A DNA stretch of 64,000 nt from Aurantiacibacter sp. MUD11 (GTDB taxonomy: Bacteria > Pseudomonadota > Alphaproteobacteria > Sphingomonadales > Sphingomonadaceae): NCBI RefSeq assembly GCF_026967575.1, contig NZ_CP114054.1, positions 62,001-126,000 on the forward strand, given 5' to 3'. The number at the start of each line of letters is the position of its first letter. Within the stretch, counting starts at the first letter, position 1. Below the pieces are notes generated by a model that was not told the origin of the DNA, did no database searches, and saw only the letters and a program-made list of their open reading frames with translations. A program made the position numbers and the translations under genes. Below, in pieces: positions 36,432 through 44,645 of the stretch.

Positions 36432-36926
36432 ATGCCCCAGATAGCCCAATTGGCCGAGACATATGCCAGCCAGATCTTCTGGCTGCTGCTGATCTTCGGC
36501 TTCATCTATTTCGTCATCGGTCGCGGCATGGTGCCGCGTGTGATGGACACCGTGGGCCTGCGCGACAAGCAGATCGCTGACGACCTGGCCGCGGCGCAGT
36601 CCGCCCGCGACGCCGCCGACGAGGCGGAGGAAGCCTGGCGCAAGCGCGAGAACGCCAACCGCGAAGCGGCGCAGGCGCTGGTCAACGAAGCCAAGGCGAA
36701 GGCGCAGGCCTCCACCGAAGGCAAGCTGGCCGAAGTGCAGTCGCGGATCGATACCCAGCTGGAAGAGGCCGAAGCCCGCATCAACGCGAGCCGTGCCGAA
36801 GCCGCCAAGGAAATCGAGACCGTGGCCGCCGAAGCGGCGCAGGACATCGCTGCCCGCCTGGCCAATGTCAAAGTGACCAAGACCGTCGCCCGCACGGCGG
36901 TGAAGAAGGCGATGGCCAATGGCTAA
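36432..36926 (+). CDS. ATP synthase FO subunit b'
   Basis: Peripheral-stalk subunit of 164 residues: one N-terminal membrane helix (FWLLLIFGFIYFVIG) followed by a long alanine/glutamate-rich coiled coil. Alphaproteobacteria and photosynthetic organisms use unlike b and b' subunits as a heterodimer, and a second such gene follows. It overlaps that gene by eight bases, keeping the two in equal amounts. Confidence 0.92.
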   Translation: MPQIAQLAETYASQIFWLLLIFGFIYFVIGRGMVPRVMDTVGLRDKQIADDLAAAQSARDAADEAEEAWRKRENANREAAQALVNEAKAKAQASTEGKLAEVQSRIDTQLEEAEARINASRAEAAKEIETVAAEAAQDIAARLANVKVTKTVARTAVKKAMANG

Positions 36927-37506
36927 CCCGACCCAGACCGAAGCCCTGCCCGAAGTCTTCGCGACCGAGGAAGCACAGATCGAAGTTGCGGACTCGCACG
37001 GCGGCGCTGCCGTCCATGCCGAACCCGAACTGCTGGGTCTCGCGCCCTTCCAGTGGGTCTCGATCGCCATGGCGGTGCTGCTGCTGTTCGCCTTCGGCGT
37101 TGCCAAGGTGCACAAGGCGATTGCCGGCGGCCTCGACAACAAGATCAAGGCCATCAAGGACAACCTTGAGGAAGCCAAGCAGCTGCGTGCCGAGGCCGAG
37201 GCCCTGCGCGAGGAATATGCTGCCAAGATCGCCAATGCCGAGAAGGACGCCGAGGCGATGCTCGACAACGCCAAGCGCGAAGCCGAAGGCATTGTCGCCA
37301 AGGCGCAGGAAGACACGGCTGCGATGATCGCCCGTCGTGAGCGCATGGCGCAGGACAAGATCGCCGCCGCCGAGCGTCAGGCCGTTGCCGAGCTGAAGGC
37401 CAAGGCCGCCGACGCCAGCACCGCTGCCGCCGCCGCGCTGATCGCCGACCAGCACGACGCCGAGGCCGACAAGGCGCTGGCCGACGAGGTTATCTCCAAC
37501 ATCTGA
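36919..37506 (+). CDS. atpF: ATP synthase FO subunit b
   Basis: Second peripheral-stalk subunit, 195 residues. An N-terminal acidic extension (about 1-40) precedes the membrane helix (WVSIAMAVLLLFAFGVAKV), then a long coiled coil and a C-terminal end (KALADEVISNI) that meets F1 delta. It closes the FO operon; a terminator lies 28 bases downstream. The F1 genes are elsewhere, as in other Alphaproteobacteria. Confidence 0.93.
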   Translation: MANPTQTEALPEVFATEEAQIEVADSHGGAAVHAEPELLGLAPFQWVSIAMAVLLLFAFGVAKVHKAIAGGLDNKIKAIKDNLEEAKQLRAEAEALREEYAAKIANAEKDAEAMLDNAKREAEGIVAKAQEDTAAMIARRERMAQDKIAAAERQAVAELKAKAADASTAAAAALIADQHDAEADKALADEVISNI

Positions 37507-37534
37507 CCTGCGTCCTCCGCGGTTACGGCAAACA

Positions 37535-37566
37535 AGCCCTCGCTTCGGCGGGGGCTTTTTGTTTTT
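37535..37566 (+). terminator. Intrinsic terminator of the FO operon
   Basis: AGCCCTCGC and GCGGGGGCT pair across a TTCG tetraloop, followed by TTTTGTTTTT. A strong rho-independent terminator. Confidence 0.9.
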
Positions 37567-37623
37567 GCGCTTCACAAATGCGCTGCCCTGCCGTTAGCAC
37601 CTGTCCCGAAAGGGAGATTTGCC

Positions 37624-38241
37624 ATGCAAGTTGCGGTTCTGGGAGCGAGCGGGAAGGGCGGCTCGGAGATTACCAAGGAACTGGCGGCGCGGGGGCACAC
37701 GGTGGTGGGCATTTCGCGCCATCCCGATGCCATTCCGGACCTGCCGGGCGTTCAACGCAAGGCAGGGGATGCCAGCAAGCCGGATGAACTGGCCCGGCTC
37801 ATCAAGGGTGTCGATGCCGTCATCAGCGCGGTGCATTTCGACATCCCCAGCGCCACGCTGTTGGGTGCGGTGAAGCAGGCCGGGGTGAACCGCTTGCTGG
37901 TGATGGGCGGTGCTGCCAGCCTGAAGGGAGCGGACGGCGTGATGCTCTACGATTCACCGCACTTCCCCGAAGAGATCAAACCGATCGTGAAGCCGGCGAT
38001 CACCTTCCTCGATGAACTGCGCGAGGAGCAGGAGGTCGACTGGACCTTCTTTTCCCCTGCCATGGTCATCTTCGAAGGCGAGCGCAAAGGTCCCGGCAGC
38101 TTCGAACTGGGCGGCGATGAGCTGGTCACCGACGGCGATGGCAACAGCAAGATCAGCTATGCCGACTACGCTATCGCCATGGTCGACGAGCTGGAGCAGC
38201 ACAACCACAGCCGCCAGCGGTTCACCGCGGCTTACCCCTAG
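37624..38241 (+). CDS. NAD(P)H-binding oxidoreductase (atypical SDR, YwnB/YhfK-like)
   Basis: Protein of 205 residues with a Rossmann dinucleotide site at the N-terminus (VLGASGKGGSEITKEL) and the atypical-SDR pattern VDAVISAVHFD ... RLLVMGGAASL. A DWTFFSPAMVIFEGERKG segment follows the usual position of the third strand. It lacks a clear Tyr-x-x-x-Lys pair, so catalysis is uncertain; members act as flavin or quinone reductases or as redox sensors. GAAAGGGAGA precedes the start. Convergent with gloB. Confidence 0.8.
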   Translation: MQVAVLGASGKGGSEITKELAARGHTVVGISRHPDAIPDLPGVQRKAGDASKPDELARLIKGVDAVISAVHFDIPSATLLGAVKQAGVNRLLVMGGAASLKGADGVMLYDSPHFPEEIKPIVKPAITFLDELREEQEVDWTFFSPAMVIFEGERKGPGSFELGGDELVTDGDGNSKISYADYAIAMVDELEQHNHSRQRFTAAYP

Positions 38242-39017
38242 AAGCTGTCCTTCGCTGCCCTGAGTGCGGCAAAGGTCTCGTGCGGGGCGTCGCCGCCCCA
38301 ACGGGCCTGCATGTCGGGATCGTCGGCGCGCAGGAAGGGGTTGGTCTCCAGCTCGCGGGCGAGGGGGAAGGGCACGGTCGGCTCTCCGGCGGCGCGCTTG
38401 GCGTCGATTTCGCGGGCGTAGTCGATCAGGGCATCGTTGCCGGGATCCGCATGCAGCGCGAAGGCGGCGTTGGCCTTGGTGTATTCATGCGCGCAATAGA
38501 GCGTGGTGTCGGCGGGCAGGCGCTTGATGCGGGCAAGGCTGTCCCAGAACTGCGGTGCAGTGCCCTCGAACATGCGCCCGCAACCCAGCGCGAAGACGCT
38601 GTCGCCGACGAAGGCCATGGCGCTCTCGGCCAGGTGATAAGCGATGTGGCCCATCGTATGGCCGCTCACGTCAATAACACGGGCGGTGTGCTCGCCCAGC
38701 TTCACCAGGTCCCCATCGCGCACGGTGCGGTCGACCGCGGCGATCTTCTCGGCGTCGAGCAGCGGGGCAGTGACGGTGCAGACGCCACCATCCCTCTGGC
38801 AGGCAGCCTTGATCGCCTCGTTCCCGCCAGCGTGATCGGGGTGCCAGTGGGTGTTCCAGATCTGCGTGATCCGCCAGCCCTTGGCCGCGGCCTGTTGCAG
38901 GTATTCCTCGGCATCGGGCGTGTCGATGCAGGCGGTCTCCCCGCTGGCAGGGTCGTGCAGCAGGAAGCCGTAGTTGTCGGACAGGCAGGGGAACTGGTGG
39001 ACTTGCAGCATGGTCAT
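38238..39017 (-). CDS. gloB: Hydroxyacylglutathione hydrolase (glyoxalase II)
   Basis: Metallo-beta-lactamase-fold enzyme of 259 residues hydrolysing S-lactoylglutathione in methylglyoxal detoxification. The metal motif is H57-x-H59-x-D61-H62 in NTHWHPDHAGG; later ligands lie in DVSGHTMGHIAYH and GDSVFALGCGR, and the C-terminal CAHEYTKANAAFAL marks the glyoxalase II subfamily. The start overlaps the upstream VOC gene (ATGA). A VOC-fold neighbour is fitting for a glyoxalase operon, but it is not a glyoxalase I. Confidence 0.93.
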   Translation of the reverse strand: MTMLQVHQFPCLSDNYGFLLHDPASGETACIDTPDAEEYLQQAAAKGWRITQIWNTHWHPDHAGGNEAIKAACQRDGGVCTVTAPLLDAEKIAAVDRTVRDGDLVKLGEHTARVIDVSGHTMGHIAYHLAESAMAFVGDSVFALGCGRMFEGTAPQFWDSLARIKRLPADTTLYCAHEYTKANAAFALHADPGNDALIDYAREIDAKRAAGEPTVPFPLARELETNPFLRADDPDMQARWGGDAPHETFAALRAAKDSF

Positions 39018-39394
39018 TCCGGGAGGTTGAGTTGCCAGCTGATATTGAACGGGTCGGCAATCCAGGTGAACAGCCGGCTGAAGCCGTAGTTGTCGATCGG
39101 CATCATCACGCTGGCGGTGAGCTTCTCGGCCATGTCGCGCAACTGTGCCTCGTCATCGCACTCGACGAAGATCGAAGTCGATGGTGTGAAGCTGAAATTG
39201 TGAACCGGCGGGCTGTCGTTCACCAGCCATTCCGCACCGCCGATGCGGATGCGCGCGGTCATTACCTGTCCCGCCATGTCACCTTCAGGATGTTCGTTCA
39301 GTTCGAGCACTTCGAAGCCCGGCACTGCGGATTGCCAGAGCGCGAGGGCATCCTTGGCTTGCCCCTGAAACATCAGAAATGGCGTTGCTTTCAT
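39014..39394 (-). CDS. VOC-family PhnB-like protein
   Basis: Protein of 126 residues of the PhnB/3-demethylubiquinone-like VOC branch. It has MKATPFLMFQGQAKDALALWQSAVPG, the central GGAEWLVNDSPPVHNFSFTPSTSIFVECDD, and the C-terminal FTWIADPFNISWQLNL typical of that branch. Function within the branch is unknown. It is translationally coupled to gloB and divergent from nothing nearby; a terminator of rpsA lies upstream. Confidence 0.8.
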   Translation of the reverse strand: MKATPFLMFQGQAKDALALWQSAVPGFEVLELNEHPEGDMAGQVMTARIRIGGAEWLVNDSPPVHNFSFTPSTSIFVECDDEAQLRDMAEKLTASVMMPIDNYGFSRLFTWIADPFNISWQLNLPE

Positions 39395-39420
39395 CTGCCC
39401 AGCCTACACCGCACCGCGCA

Positions 39421-39461
39421 GACAAGAAAGGCCCGCCTGCCGGTGTGGCAAGCGGGCCTTC
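39421..39461 (-). terminator. Intrinsic terminator of rpsA
   Basis: AAGGCCCGC (39428-39436) pairs with GCGGGCCTT (39452-39460). On the minus strand the stem is followed by TCTTGTC, and it begins about 25 bases after the rpsA stop. Confidence 0.75.
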
Positions 39462-39486
39462 CTGATCCCGTTACGGGAGAACGCGC

Positions 39487-41184
39487 TTAGTCGTTCTTCT
39501 TCAGGGCTTCGCCCAGGATGTCGCCCAGCGAGGCGCCGCTGTCGGCCGAGCCGAACTGTGCCACGGCTTCCTTCTCTTCGGCGATCTGGTGAGCCTTGAT
39601 CGAGAAGTTCGGCTTCTTCGAACGATCGAAGCCGGTGACCATGGCGTCGACCTTCTGGCCGGTCTGGAAGCGATCCGGACGCTGCTCGTCGCGGTCGCGG
39701 CCGAGGTCCGAACGCTTGATGAAGCCGGTTGCGCCATCGTCGCCAACCTGCACTTCGAGGCCGCCATCGCGGACTTCCAGCACGGTGACGGTGACGACTT
39801 CGCCGCGACGCAGCGCGCCGGCGGCACCAGCTTCGGTCGGAGCGCCCTTTTCGAGCTGCTTCATGCCGAGCGAGATGCGCTCCTTGTCGATGTCGACGTC
39901 CAGAACGACGGCCTGGACTTCTTCACCCTTGCGGTGCAGCGCCAGCGCGTCTTCACCCGAGATGCCCCAGGCGATGTCGGACATGTGAACCATGCCGTCC
40001 ACGTCGCCCGGCAGGCCGATGAACAGGCCGAACTCGGTAGCGTTCTTGACTTCGCCGGTAACGGTCGAGCCGACCGGGTGAGCTTCGGCGAACTCTTCCC
40101 ACGGGTTGCGCTGGGCCTGCTTGAGGCCGAGCGAGATGCGACGCTTCTCGGAATCGACTTCCAGCACCACGACTTCGACTTCCTGCGAGGTCGAGACGAT
40201 CTTGCCCGGGTGGACGTTCTTCTTGGTCCACGACATTTCGGAAACGTGGACCAGGCCTTCGATGCCCGGCTCCAGCTCCACGAAGGCACCGTATTCGGTG
40301 ATGTTGGTGACCTGGCCGGTGACCTTGGCACCAACCGGGTACTTGGCGCCAACGCCTTCCCACGGATCGCTTTCCAGCTGCTTCATGCCCAGCGAGATGC
40401 GCTGCGTATCGGCATTGATGCGGATGATCTGGACGGTCACGGTCTGGCCGATCTCGATCACTTCGCTGGGATGATTGACGCGCTTGTAGCTCATGTCGGT
40501 GACATGCAGCAGGCCGTCGATGCCGCCCAGGTCCACGAAGGCACCGTAGTCGGTGATGTTCTTCACGACACCGTCGGTGATCTGGCCTTCGCTCAGGCCT
40601 TCGATCAGCTCGCTGCGCTGTTCGGCGCGGGTTTCTTCCAGCACGGCGCGACGCGACACGACGATGTTACCGCGGCGACGGTCCATCTTCAGGATCTGGA
40701 AGGGCTGCGGCACGTCCATCAGCGGGGTAACGTCACGCACGGGGCGGATGTCGACCTGCGAACCGGGCAGGAAGGCCACGGCGCCGTCGAGGTCGACGGT
40801 GAAGCCGCCCTTGACGCGGCCGAAGATGCGGCCTTCGACGCGCTTGCCTTCGCCGAACTCGCTTTCCAGCTTGTCCCAGGCAGCTTCGCGGCGGGCACGG
40901 TCGCGCGACAGCATGGCTTCGCCGTCGGCGTTCTCGACGCGGTCGACGAAGACTTCGACTTCGCTGCCGACGGTCAGGCCGTGGTCGTCTTCACCACGGG
41001 CGAATTCCTTGAGGTTGACGCGGCCTTCGCTCTTCAGGCCCACGTCGATCACGGCCATGCCGTTTTCGATGGCGGTGACGGTGCCCTTGACGACGCGGCC
41101 TTCGAAGCCGCCCTCGGCGCCGCCGAGCTGTTCGTCGAGGAGTGCCGCGAAATCGTCGCGGCTCGGATTGGCAGAAGTAGCCAT
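39487..41184 (-). CDS. rpsA: 30S ribosomal protein S1
   Basis: S1 protein of 565 residues with six OB-fold S1 repeats (for example GTVTAIENGMAVIDVGLKSEG, VVKNITDYGAFVDLGGIDGL, VTNITEYGAFVELEPGIEGL). It unwinds mRNA and helps start translation on weak Shine-Dalgarno sites. The acidic end (SLGDILGEALKKND) is typical. In many alphaproteobacteria aroA, cmk and rpsA are adjacent; here a Mpo1-like gene on the opposite strand and a DUF2238 gene lie between cmk and rpsA. The leader is long, see the upstream region. Confidence 0.97.
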   Translation of the reverse strand: MATSANPSRDDFAALLDEQLGGAEGGFEGRVVKGTVTAIENGMAVIDVGLKSEGRVNLKEFARGEDDHGLTVGSEVEVFVDRVENADGEAMLSRDRARREAAWDKLESEFGEGKRVEGRIFGRVKGGFTVDLDGAVAFLPGSQVDIRPVRDVTPLMDVPQPFQILKMDRRRGNIVVSRRAVLEETRAEQRSELIEGLSEGQITDGVVKNITDYGAFVDLGGIDGLLHVTDMSYKRVNHPSEVIEIGQTVTVQIIRINADTQRISLGMKQLESDPWEGVGAKYPVGAKVTGQVTNITEYGAFVELEPGIEGLVHVSEMSWTKKNVHPGKIVSTSQEVEVVVLEVDSEKRRISLGLKQAQRNPWEEFAEAHPVGSTVTGEVKNATEFGLFIGLPGDVDGMVHMSDIAWGISGEDALALHRKGEEVQAVVLDVDIDKERISLGMKQLEKGAPTEAGAAGALRRGEVVTVTVLEVRDGGLEVQVGDDGATGFIKRSDLGRDRDEQRPDRFQTGQKVDAMVTGFDRSKKPNFSIKAHQIAEEKEAVAQFGSADSGASLGDILGEALKKND

Positions 41185-41651
41185 TATCTGGTGTTCCTAA
41201 TCAATGTTTTTTCCGGCCACCCGGTTAAGCCGGGGGTCTTTTCTCCGCCGCTCGCGGGATTGCGATTGGCGGGCCAAAGGGCCGAACTGCCCGTGCGGCC
41301 GAATACCGGCACAGGCGCTCTTCGAACGGCATGACTGCGGAGCGACAAACAAACATGGCATGGGCGTCGTTGCGCCCCGGTGGAAAGCCGACCATGCTGG
41401 CTTGTGCGCCCGCGGACATGTGTTCCGTCCGTCGAACGGGCGCGCGCCTAGGCGAAAATACGCGCGTTGGCAAGCGAATTGCGGCTGCGCGGACAGTGGC
41501 GCTGCGGCTAATGTGGAACACTTGGAACACTGTCCTGGGCGCAAAAAGTCCGGAGTGCGCAGGTCGCTTCAGTCCCCACCGCATTACAGGGAAGAAGCAT
41601 GGTTAACATGTGAACCTTTTTGCAGAGGGAAATCGGGTGTAGGACAGCAGC
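41185..41651. other. 467-base gene-free region between rpsA and the Mpo1-like gene
   Basis: Open frames here are short, overlap in several phases and lack ribosome-binding sites, so I support no gene. On the minus strand it should hold the rpsA promoter and a leader of roughly 250 bases, including a small hairpin (41219-41236, CCCGG/CCGGG) close to the start codon. A direct repeat GGAACACTTGGAACAC lies at 41515-41530. Confidence 0.5.
41445..41473 (-). promoter_or_regulatory. Possible rpsA promoter
   Basis: TTGCCA (41473-41468) and TAGGCG (41450-41445) on the minus strand, spaced by 17 bases. It would give an rpsA leader of about 250 bases. The -10 is weak, so this is tentative. Confidence 0.3.
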
Positions 41652-42131
41652 ATGACGCTCAGTGAATCCTTGTCCCGTTATCGTGAATACCACCGCGACG
41701 GTCGCAATGTGCTGACACACGCCATTGGTATCCCGATGATTGTGCTCTCCATCACCACGCTATTGGCGCGGCCCATGTTCGACGTGGGCGGTGTGATCCT
41801 GACCCCGGCGCTCATAGCGGCGGTTCTGGCGGCGATCTTCTATGTGAGGCTGGAGCTGTGGACCGGGGTGCTGATGGCTATGCTGCTGACGCTGTTCACG
41901 GCGCTGGGGCAGATGATCGCGAACTCGTCTGACGCCTTATGGCTCGGCGGCGGGATCGGCCTGTTCGTGGTCGGCTGGATTTTCCAGCTGGTGGGCCACA
42001 AGTTCGAGGGCCGCAAACCCGCCTTCGTGGACGACCTGCGCAGCTTCCTTGTCGGTCCGCTGTTCGTGGTGGTGGAAGGCCTGTTTGCGCTTGGCCTGAT
42101 GCAAGACCTGCGCCGCGAGATGGAAGACTAG
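41652..42131 (+). CDS. Mpo1-like / DUF962 membrane protein
   Basis: Protein of 159 residues with four hydrophobic segments and the family's histidines: YREYHRDGRNVLTHAIGIPMIV near the N-terminus and QLVGHKFEGRKPAF before the last helix. Yeast Mpo1 is an iron-dependent dioxygenase that removes one carbon from 2-hydroxy fatty acids, and these histidines match its metal ligands. Whether the bacterial protein does the same is inference. It is convergent with the DUF2238 gene, the stop codons overlapping. Confidence 0.85.
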   Translation: MTLSESLSRYREYHRDGRNVLTHAIGIPMIVLSITTLLARPMFDVGGVILTPALIAAVLAAIFYVRLELWTGVLMAMLLTLFTALGQMIANSSDALWLGGGIGLFVVGWIFQLVGHKFEGRKPAFVDDLRSFLVGPLFVVVEGLFALGLMQDLRREMED

Positions 42132-42730
42132 TCCAGCCGCGCCAGCTGGCGATCGTGCCAGCGTGAGAGCAGCAACAAGGCCAGCGCCGCGCCGATCAGG
42201 CACATCAGCATGTCCCACTGCGTGTCCCACACGTCGCCCTGCGTGCCGAGGAATTCCTCCGCGCCCTGGCCCAATGCCATGGCCGCGCCGAATTCGATCA
42301 GCTCGTAACTGGCGCTCACGGCCAGGCAGCAGGCCAGCAGCAGGACGGTGAGCAACCACCCGGGGCGCAGGGAGGACAGGCGCAGCAGCAGCTCGCGAAA
42401 GACCACGGAGGGGACGAAGCCCTGCATCAGGTGGCCGAAGCGGTCATAGGGGTTGCGGGCGAGGCCGAGCCACTCCTGTACCTCGAACCCGATCGGCACG
42501 CGGGCGTAGGTGTAGGCTCCCCCGAGCATCAGCACGAGGCCGTGCAGGCCGATGAGGGTGAGCGAAAGACTGGTGAGCGGGAAGCGCTTGCCGGTGGCCC
42601 AGAGGATCGGCAGCGCAATCAGGGCGGGAGCGACCTCCATCAGCCAGGTCCCGCGGTCGTAGGGGTGCCAGCCGGACCAGGCGAGCATGGCGAACCAGGT
42701 CGCAGTCAGCAGGAGGAGCCGCCGGTCCAT
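42128..42730 (-). CDS. DUF2238 (YjdF-like) membrane protein
   Basis: Integral membrane protein of 200 residues with about six helices. Family landmarks are YDRFGHLMQGFVPSVVFRELLLR and the acidic ASYELIEFGAAMALGQGAEEFLGTQGDVWDTQWDML, a conserved polar/acidic stretch inside the membrane region. Function unknown. It starts two bases after the cmk stop and is the last gene of the chain that begins with aroA. Confidence 0.82.
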   Translation of the reverse strand: MDRRLLLLTATWFAMLAWSGWHPYDRGTWLMEVAPALIALPILWATGKRFPLTSLSLTLIGLHGLVLMLGGAYTYARVPIGFEVQEWLGLARNPYDRFGHLMQGFVPSVVFRELLLRLSSLRPGWLLTVLLLACCLAVSASYELIEFGAAMALGQGAEEFLGTQGDVWDTQWDMLMCLIGAALALLLLSRWHDRQLARLD

Positions 42731-42732
42731 GC

Positions 42733-43368
42733 TCAGGGGCAGGGTGCCTGGCCGGTGACTTCCACCACGACGGCGATGGCCTGGGCGATGGCGTCGTCCT
42801 TGCTCAGCTCGGTGGTGTCGAGGACGAAGGCGTCCTTGGCGATGGCGAGCGGGGCGCTCTCGCGGCCCTTGTCGCGCGCATCGCGGCGCTCGAGCTGCTC
42901 GACGATATCCTTCAGCGATACCTCGCGACCGGCATCGCGCATTTCCAGCCAGCGGCGCTCGGCGCGCGCAGCGGTGGTGGCGGTGACGTAGAGCTTCACC
43001 TCGGCCTCCGGCGCGATCACGGTGCCGATGTCGCGCCCGTCCAGCACCGCGCCGCCTGACCGGGTGGCAAAGCTGCGTTGCCGCTCGAACAGCGCCTCGC
43101 GCACTTCGGGATGCACCGAGACGCGGCTGGCGAGGCCGCCGGTCACTTCGTTGCGCAGGTCCGGGTTGTCGAGCAGGTCGTCGGGGAAATCGCTCGCCGC
43201 CAGCGCGTCGGCCGGGTCGTCCGGATCGCCGCCATTGGCCGCCACCTGCCACCCCACCGCGCGGTAGAGCAGGCCGGTATCGAGATGGGGCAGGCCGAAA
43301 TGCCTCGCCAGCGCCTTGGCGATGGTGCCCTTGCCCGATGCGGTCGGTCCGTCGACGGCGATGATCAT
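42733..43368 (-). CDS. cmk: Cytidylate kinase
   Basis: CMP/dCMP kinase of 211 residues. The P-loop reads AVDGPTASGKGTIAKALA (Thr where Ala is usual), with HLDTGLLYRAVG and DGRDIGTVIAPEAEVKLYVTA for the nucleotide site and the lid arginines in RAERRWLEM and QLERRDARDKGRESAPL. It is coupled on both sides: ATGA overlap with the upstream alpha/beta hydrolase and a two-base gap to DUF2238. Confidence 0.95.
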   Translation of the reverse strand: MIIAVDGPTASGKGTIAKALARHFGLPHLDTGLLYRAVGWQVAANGGDPDDPADALAASDFPDDLLDNPDLRNEVTGGLASRVSVHPEVREALFERQRSFATRSGGAVLDGRDIGTVIAPEAEVKLYVTATTAARAERRWLEMRDAGREVSLKDIVEQLERRDARDKGRESAPLAIAKDAFVLDTTELSKDDAIAQAIAVVVEVTGQAPCP

Positions 43369-44375
43369 TCGGTTTCCTCTTGCGCGGCATCCATGCGCGC
43401 CAGCCAGCTGCGCAGGATGGCCTCGGTAATCGCGGGACGCTCGCCGAAGAAGGCATGGCTGCCACCTGGCACCACGGCCAGCTCCGCACCCGGCGTCAGT
43501 GTCACGAAGTCCTGCACGTCGTCGATCCGCGCCTCGTCGTACTGGCCGACCATGAACAGCGTGCGGCTGCCGTCGATGCGGGCGAGCAGCGGGGTGGCGT
43601 CGTAATTGACCAGCGAACCGCGCGCGGAAAATTCGCTCGGCCCCCACATGGCGTTGTAGACCGTCTCGTTCCAGCCATCGCCCGAATAGCGCTGGCGATA
43701 GGCAAGGGCTTCCGGTGACGGAGCCGGGCGGTCGGGCCGGCCGTTGTAGGCGTTGTAGAAGGCAGCCGTGGCTGGGCCGCAGACATCGGGCGTGGGCGGC
43801 GTGTCGCTTTCGCAGGCGATGATGTCCGCCGCCACCGCGTCCGGCAGTTCGCGGATCAGCAGGTTGGTGCCGGTTATCCAGTGCGGGGTGGAGATGAAGG
43901 TGCCGGAGAGCACGGCAGAGGCGGTGTGCTGCGGATAGGCCGCGGCATATTCCAGCGCGAGGGCAGCGCCCCAGCTGTGGCCGACCAGGTGCCAGCGCTC
44001 GTAGCCCAGCGCCTGCCGGATTGCCTCCAGTTCCGCCACAAAGCGTTCGACGCGCCAGTTGGCCGGATCTTCGGGTCGTTCGGACATGCCGCTGTCCAGC
44101 TGGTCGTACAGCACCACGGCGCGTTCGTCGGCGAGGCTCAACATGCCGCCGAAACCAAGATGCGTGCCGCCCGGCCCGCCGTGGATGAACACCACCGGCG
44201 GATTGTCGCGCGTGTAGATGCCGTTCACCCGCACCCACACGCGTCCGCCTTCGACCTCGACCATGTGCTGGGAGGTGGGGTCGGACCAGTCCTGCGCATG
44301 GGCCGGGACTTCCTGCGCCGAGGCAGGCACAGCTGACAGCGCCAGTGCGGCTGCAAGGGTGGCCGGCAACCTCAT
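43365..44375 (-). CDS. Exported alpha/beta hydrolase, prolyl-iminopeptidase-like
   Basis: Protein of 336 residues with a signal peptide (cleaved near ASAQEVPA) and an alpha/beta hydrolase fold. The oxyanion motif is HGGPGG (65-70) and the nucleophile elbow GHSWGAA places Ser134; a histidine near the end (PGGSHAFFGE) completes the probable triad. The HGGPGG and DQLDSGMSE pattern resembles proline iminopeptidases, usually cytosolic, so periplasmic location is unusual. It is coupled to cmk downstream and CBU_0592 upstream by ATGA overlaps. Confidence 0.85.
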   Translation of the reverse strand: MRLPATLAAALALSAVPASAQEVPAHAQDWSDPTSQHMVEVEGGRVWVRVNGIYTRDNPPVVFIHGGPGGTHLGFGGMLSLADERAVVLYDQLDSGMSERPEDPANWRVERFVAELEAIRQALGYERWHLVGHSWGAALALEYAAAYPQHTASAVLSGTFISTPHWITGTNLLIRELPDAVAADIIACESDTPPTPDVCGPATAAFYNAYNGRPDRPAPSPEALAYRQRYSGDGWNETVYNAMWGPSEFSARGSLVNYDATPLLARIDGSRTLFMVGQYDEARIDDVQDFVTLTPGAELAVVPGGSHAFFGERPAITEAILRSWLARMDAAQEETE

Positions 44376-44641
44376 GCCGCATCGCCTTTCGCCCGGTGCG
44401 CTCGCCAGGCCTTGGCCAGGCCCCAGATGGCAATTGCTGCCCAGAAGCCTTCGAGCACCAGGCTCGGCCAGTTGGTGTGCACCAGCAGGGAAACGGTCAG
44501 CAGGGCCGCACCGCTCAGGTTGGTGCCGTGCAGGATCCACGGGTTCGGCCTGTCCACCGCGGTCAGGTAGAAATAGGCGCCGATGATGCACGCCGTGCCG
44601 ACGAAGCCGATCACCGAATAGATGTCGAGCGCTTCACTCAT
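44372..44641 (-). CDS. CBU_0592-family small membrane protein
   Basis: Protein of 89 residues with three helices (IYSVIGFVGTACIIGAYFYL, GAALLTVSLLVHT, LEGFWAAIAIWGLAKA) and a basic C-terminus. The pattern VGTACIIGAYFYLTA ... LHGTNLSGAALL matches the CBU_0592 family of small membrane proteins of unknown function. It lies between the DUF411 gene (four-base gap) and the alpha/beta hydrolase (ATGA overlap). Confidence 0.78.
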   Translation of the reverse strand: MSEALDIYSVIGFVGTACIIGAYFYLTAVDRPNPWILHGTNLSGAALLTVSLLVHTNWPSLVLEGFWAAIAIWGLAKAWRAHRAKGDAA

Positions 44642-44645
44642 TCAA

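Noticed and set aside
39014-39394. Glyoxalase I next to glyoxalase II
   Set aside because: The gene is VOC-fold but of the PhnB-like branch, without the glyoxalase I metal ligands, so a complete glyoxalase operon is not supported.
41204-41665. Several overlapping small frames in the rpsA/Mpo1 gap
   Set aside because: No ribosome-binding sites, no signal or domain, and frames on both strands with equal claim; more likely leader and intergenic DNA.
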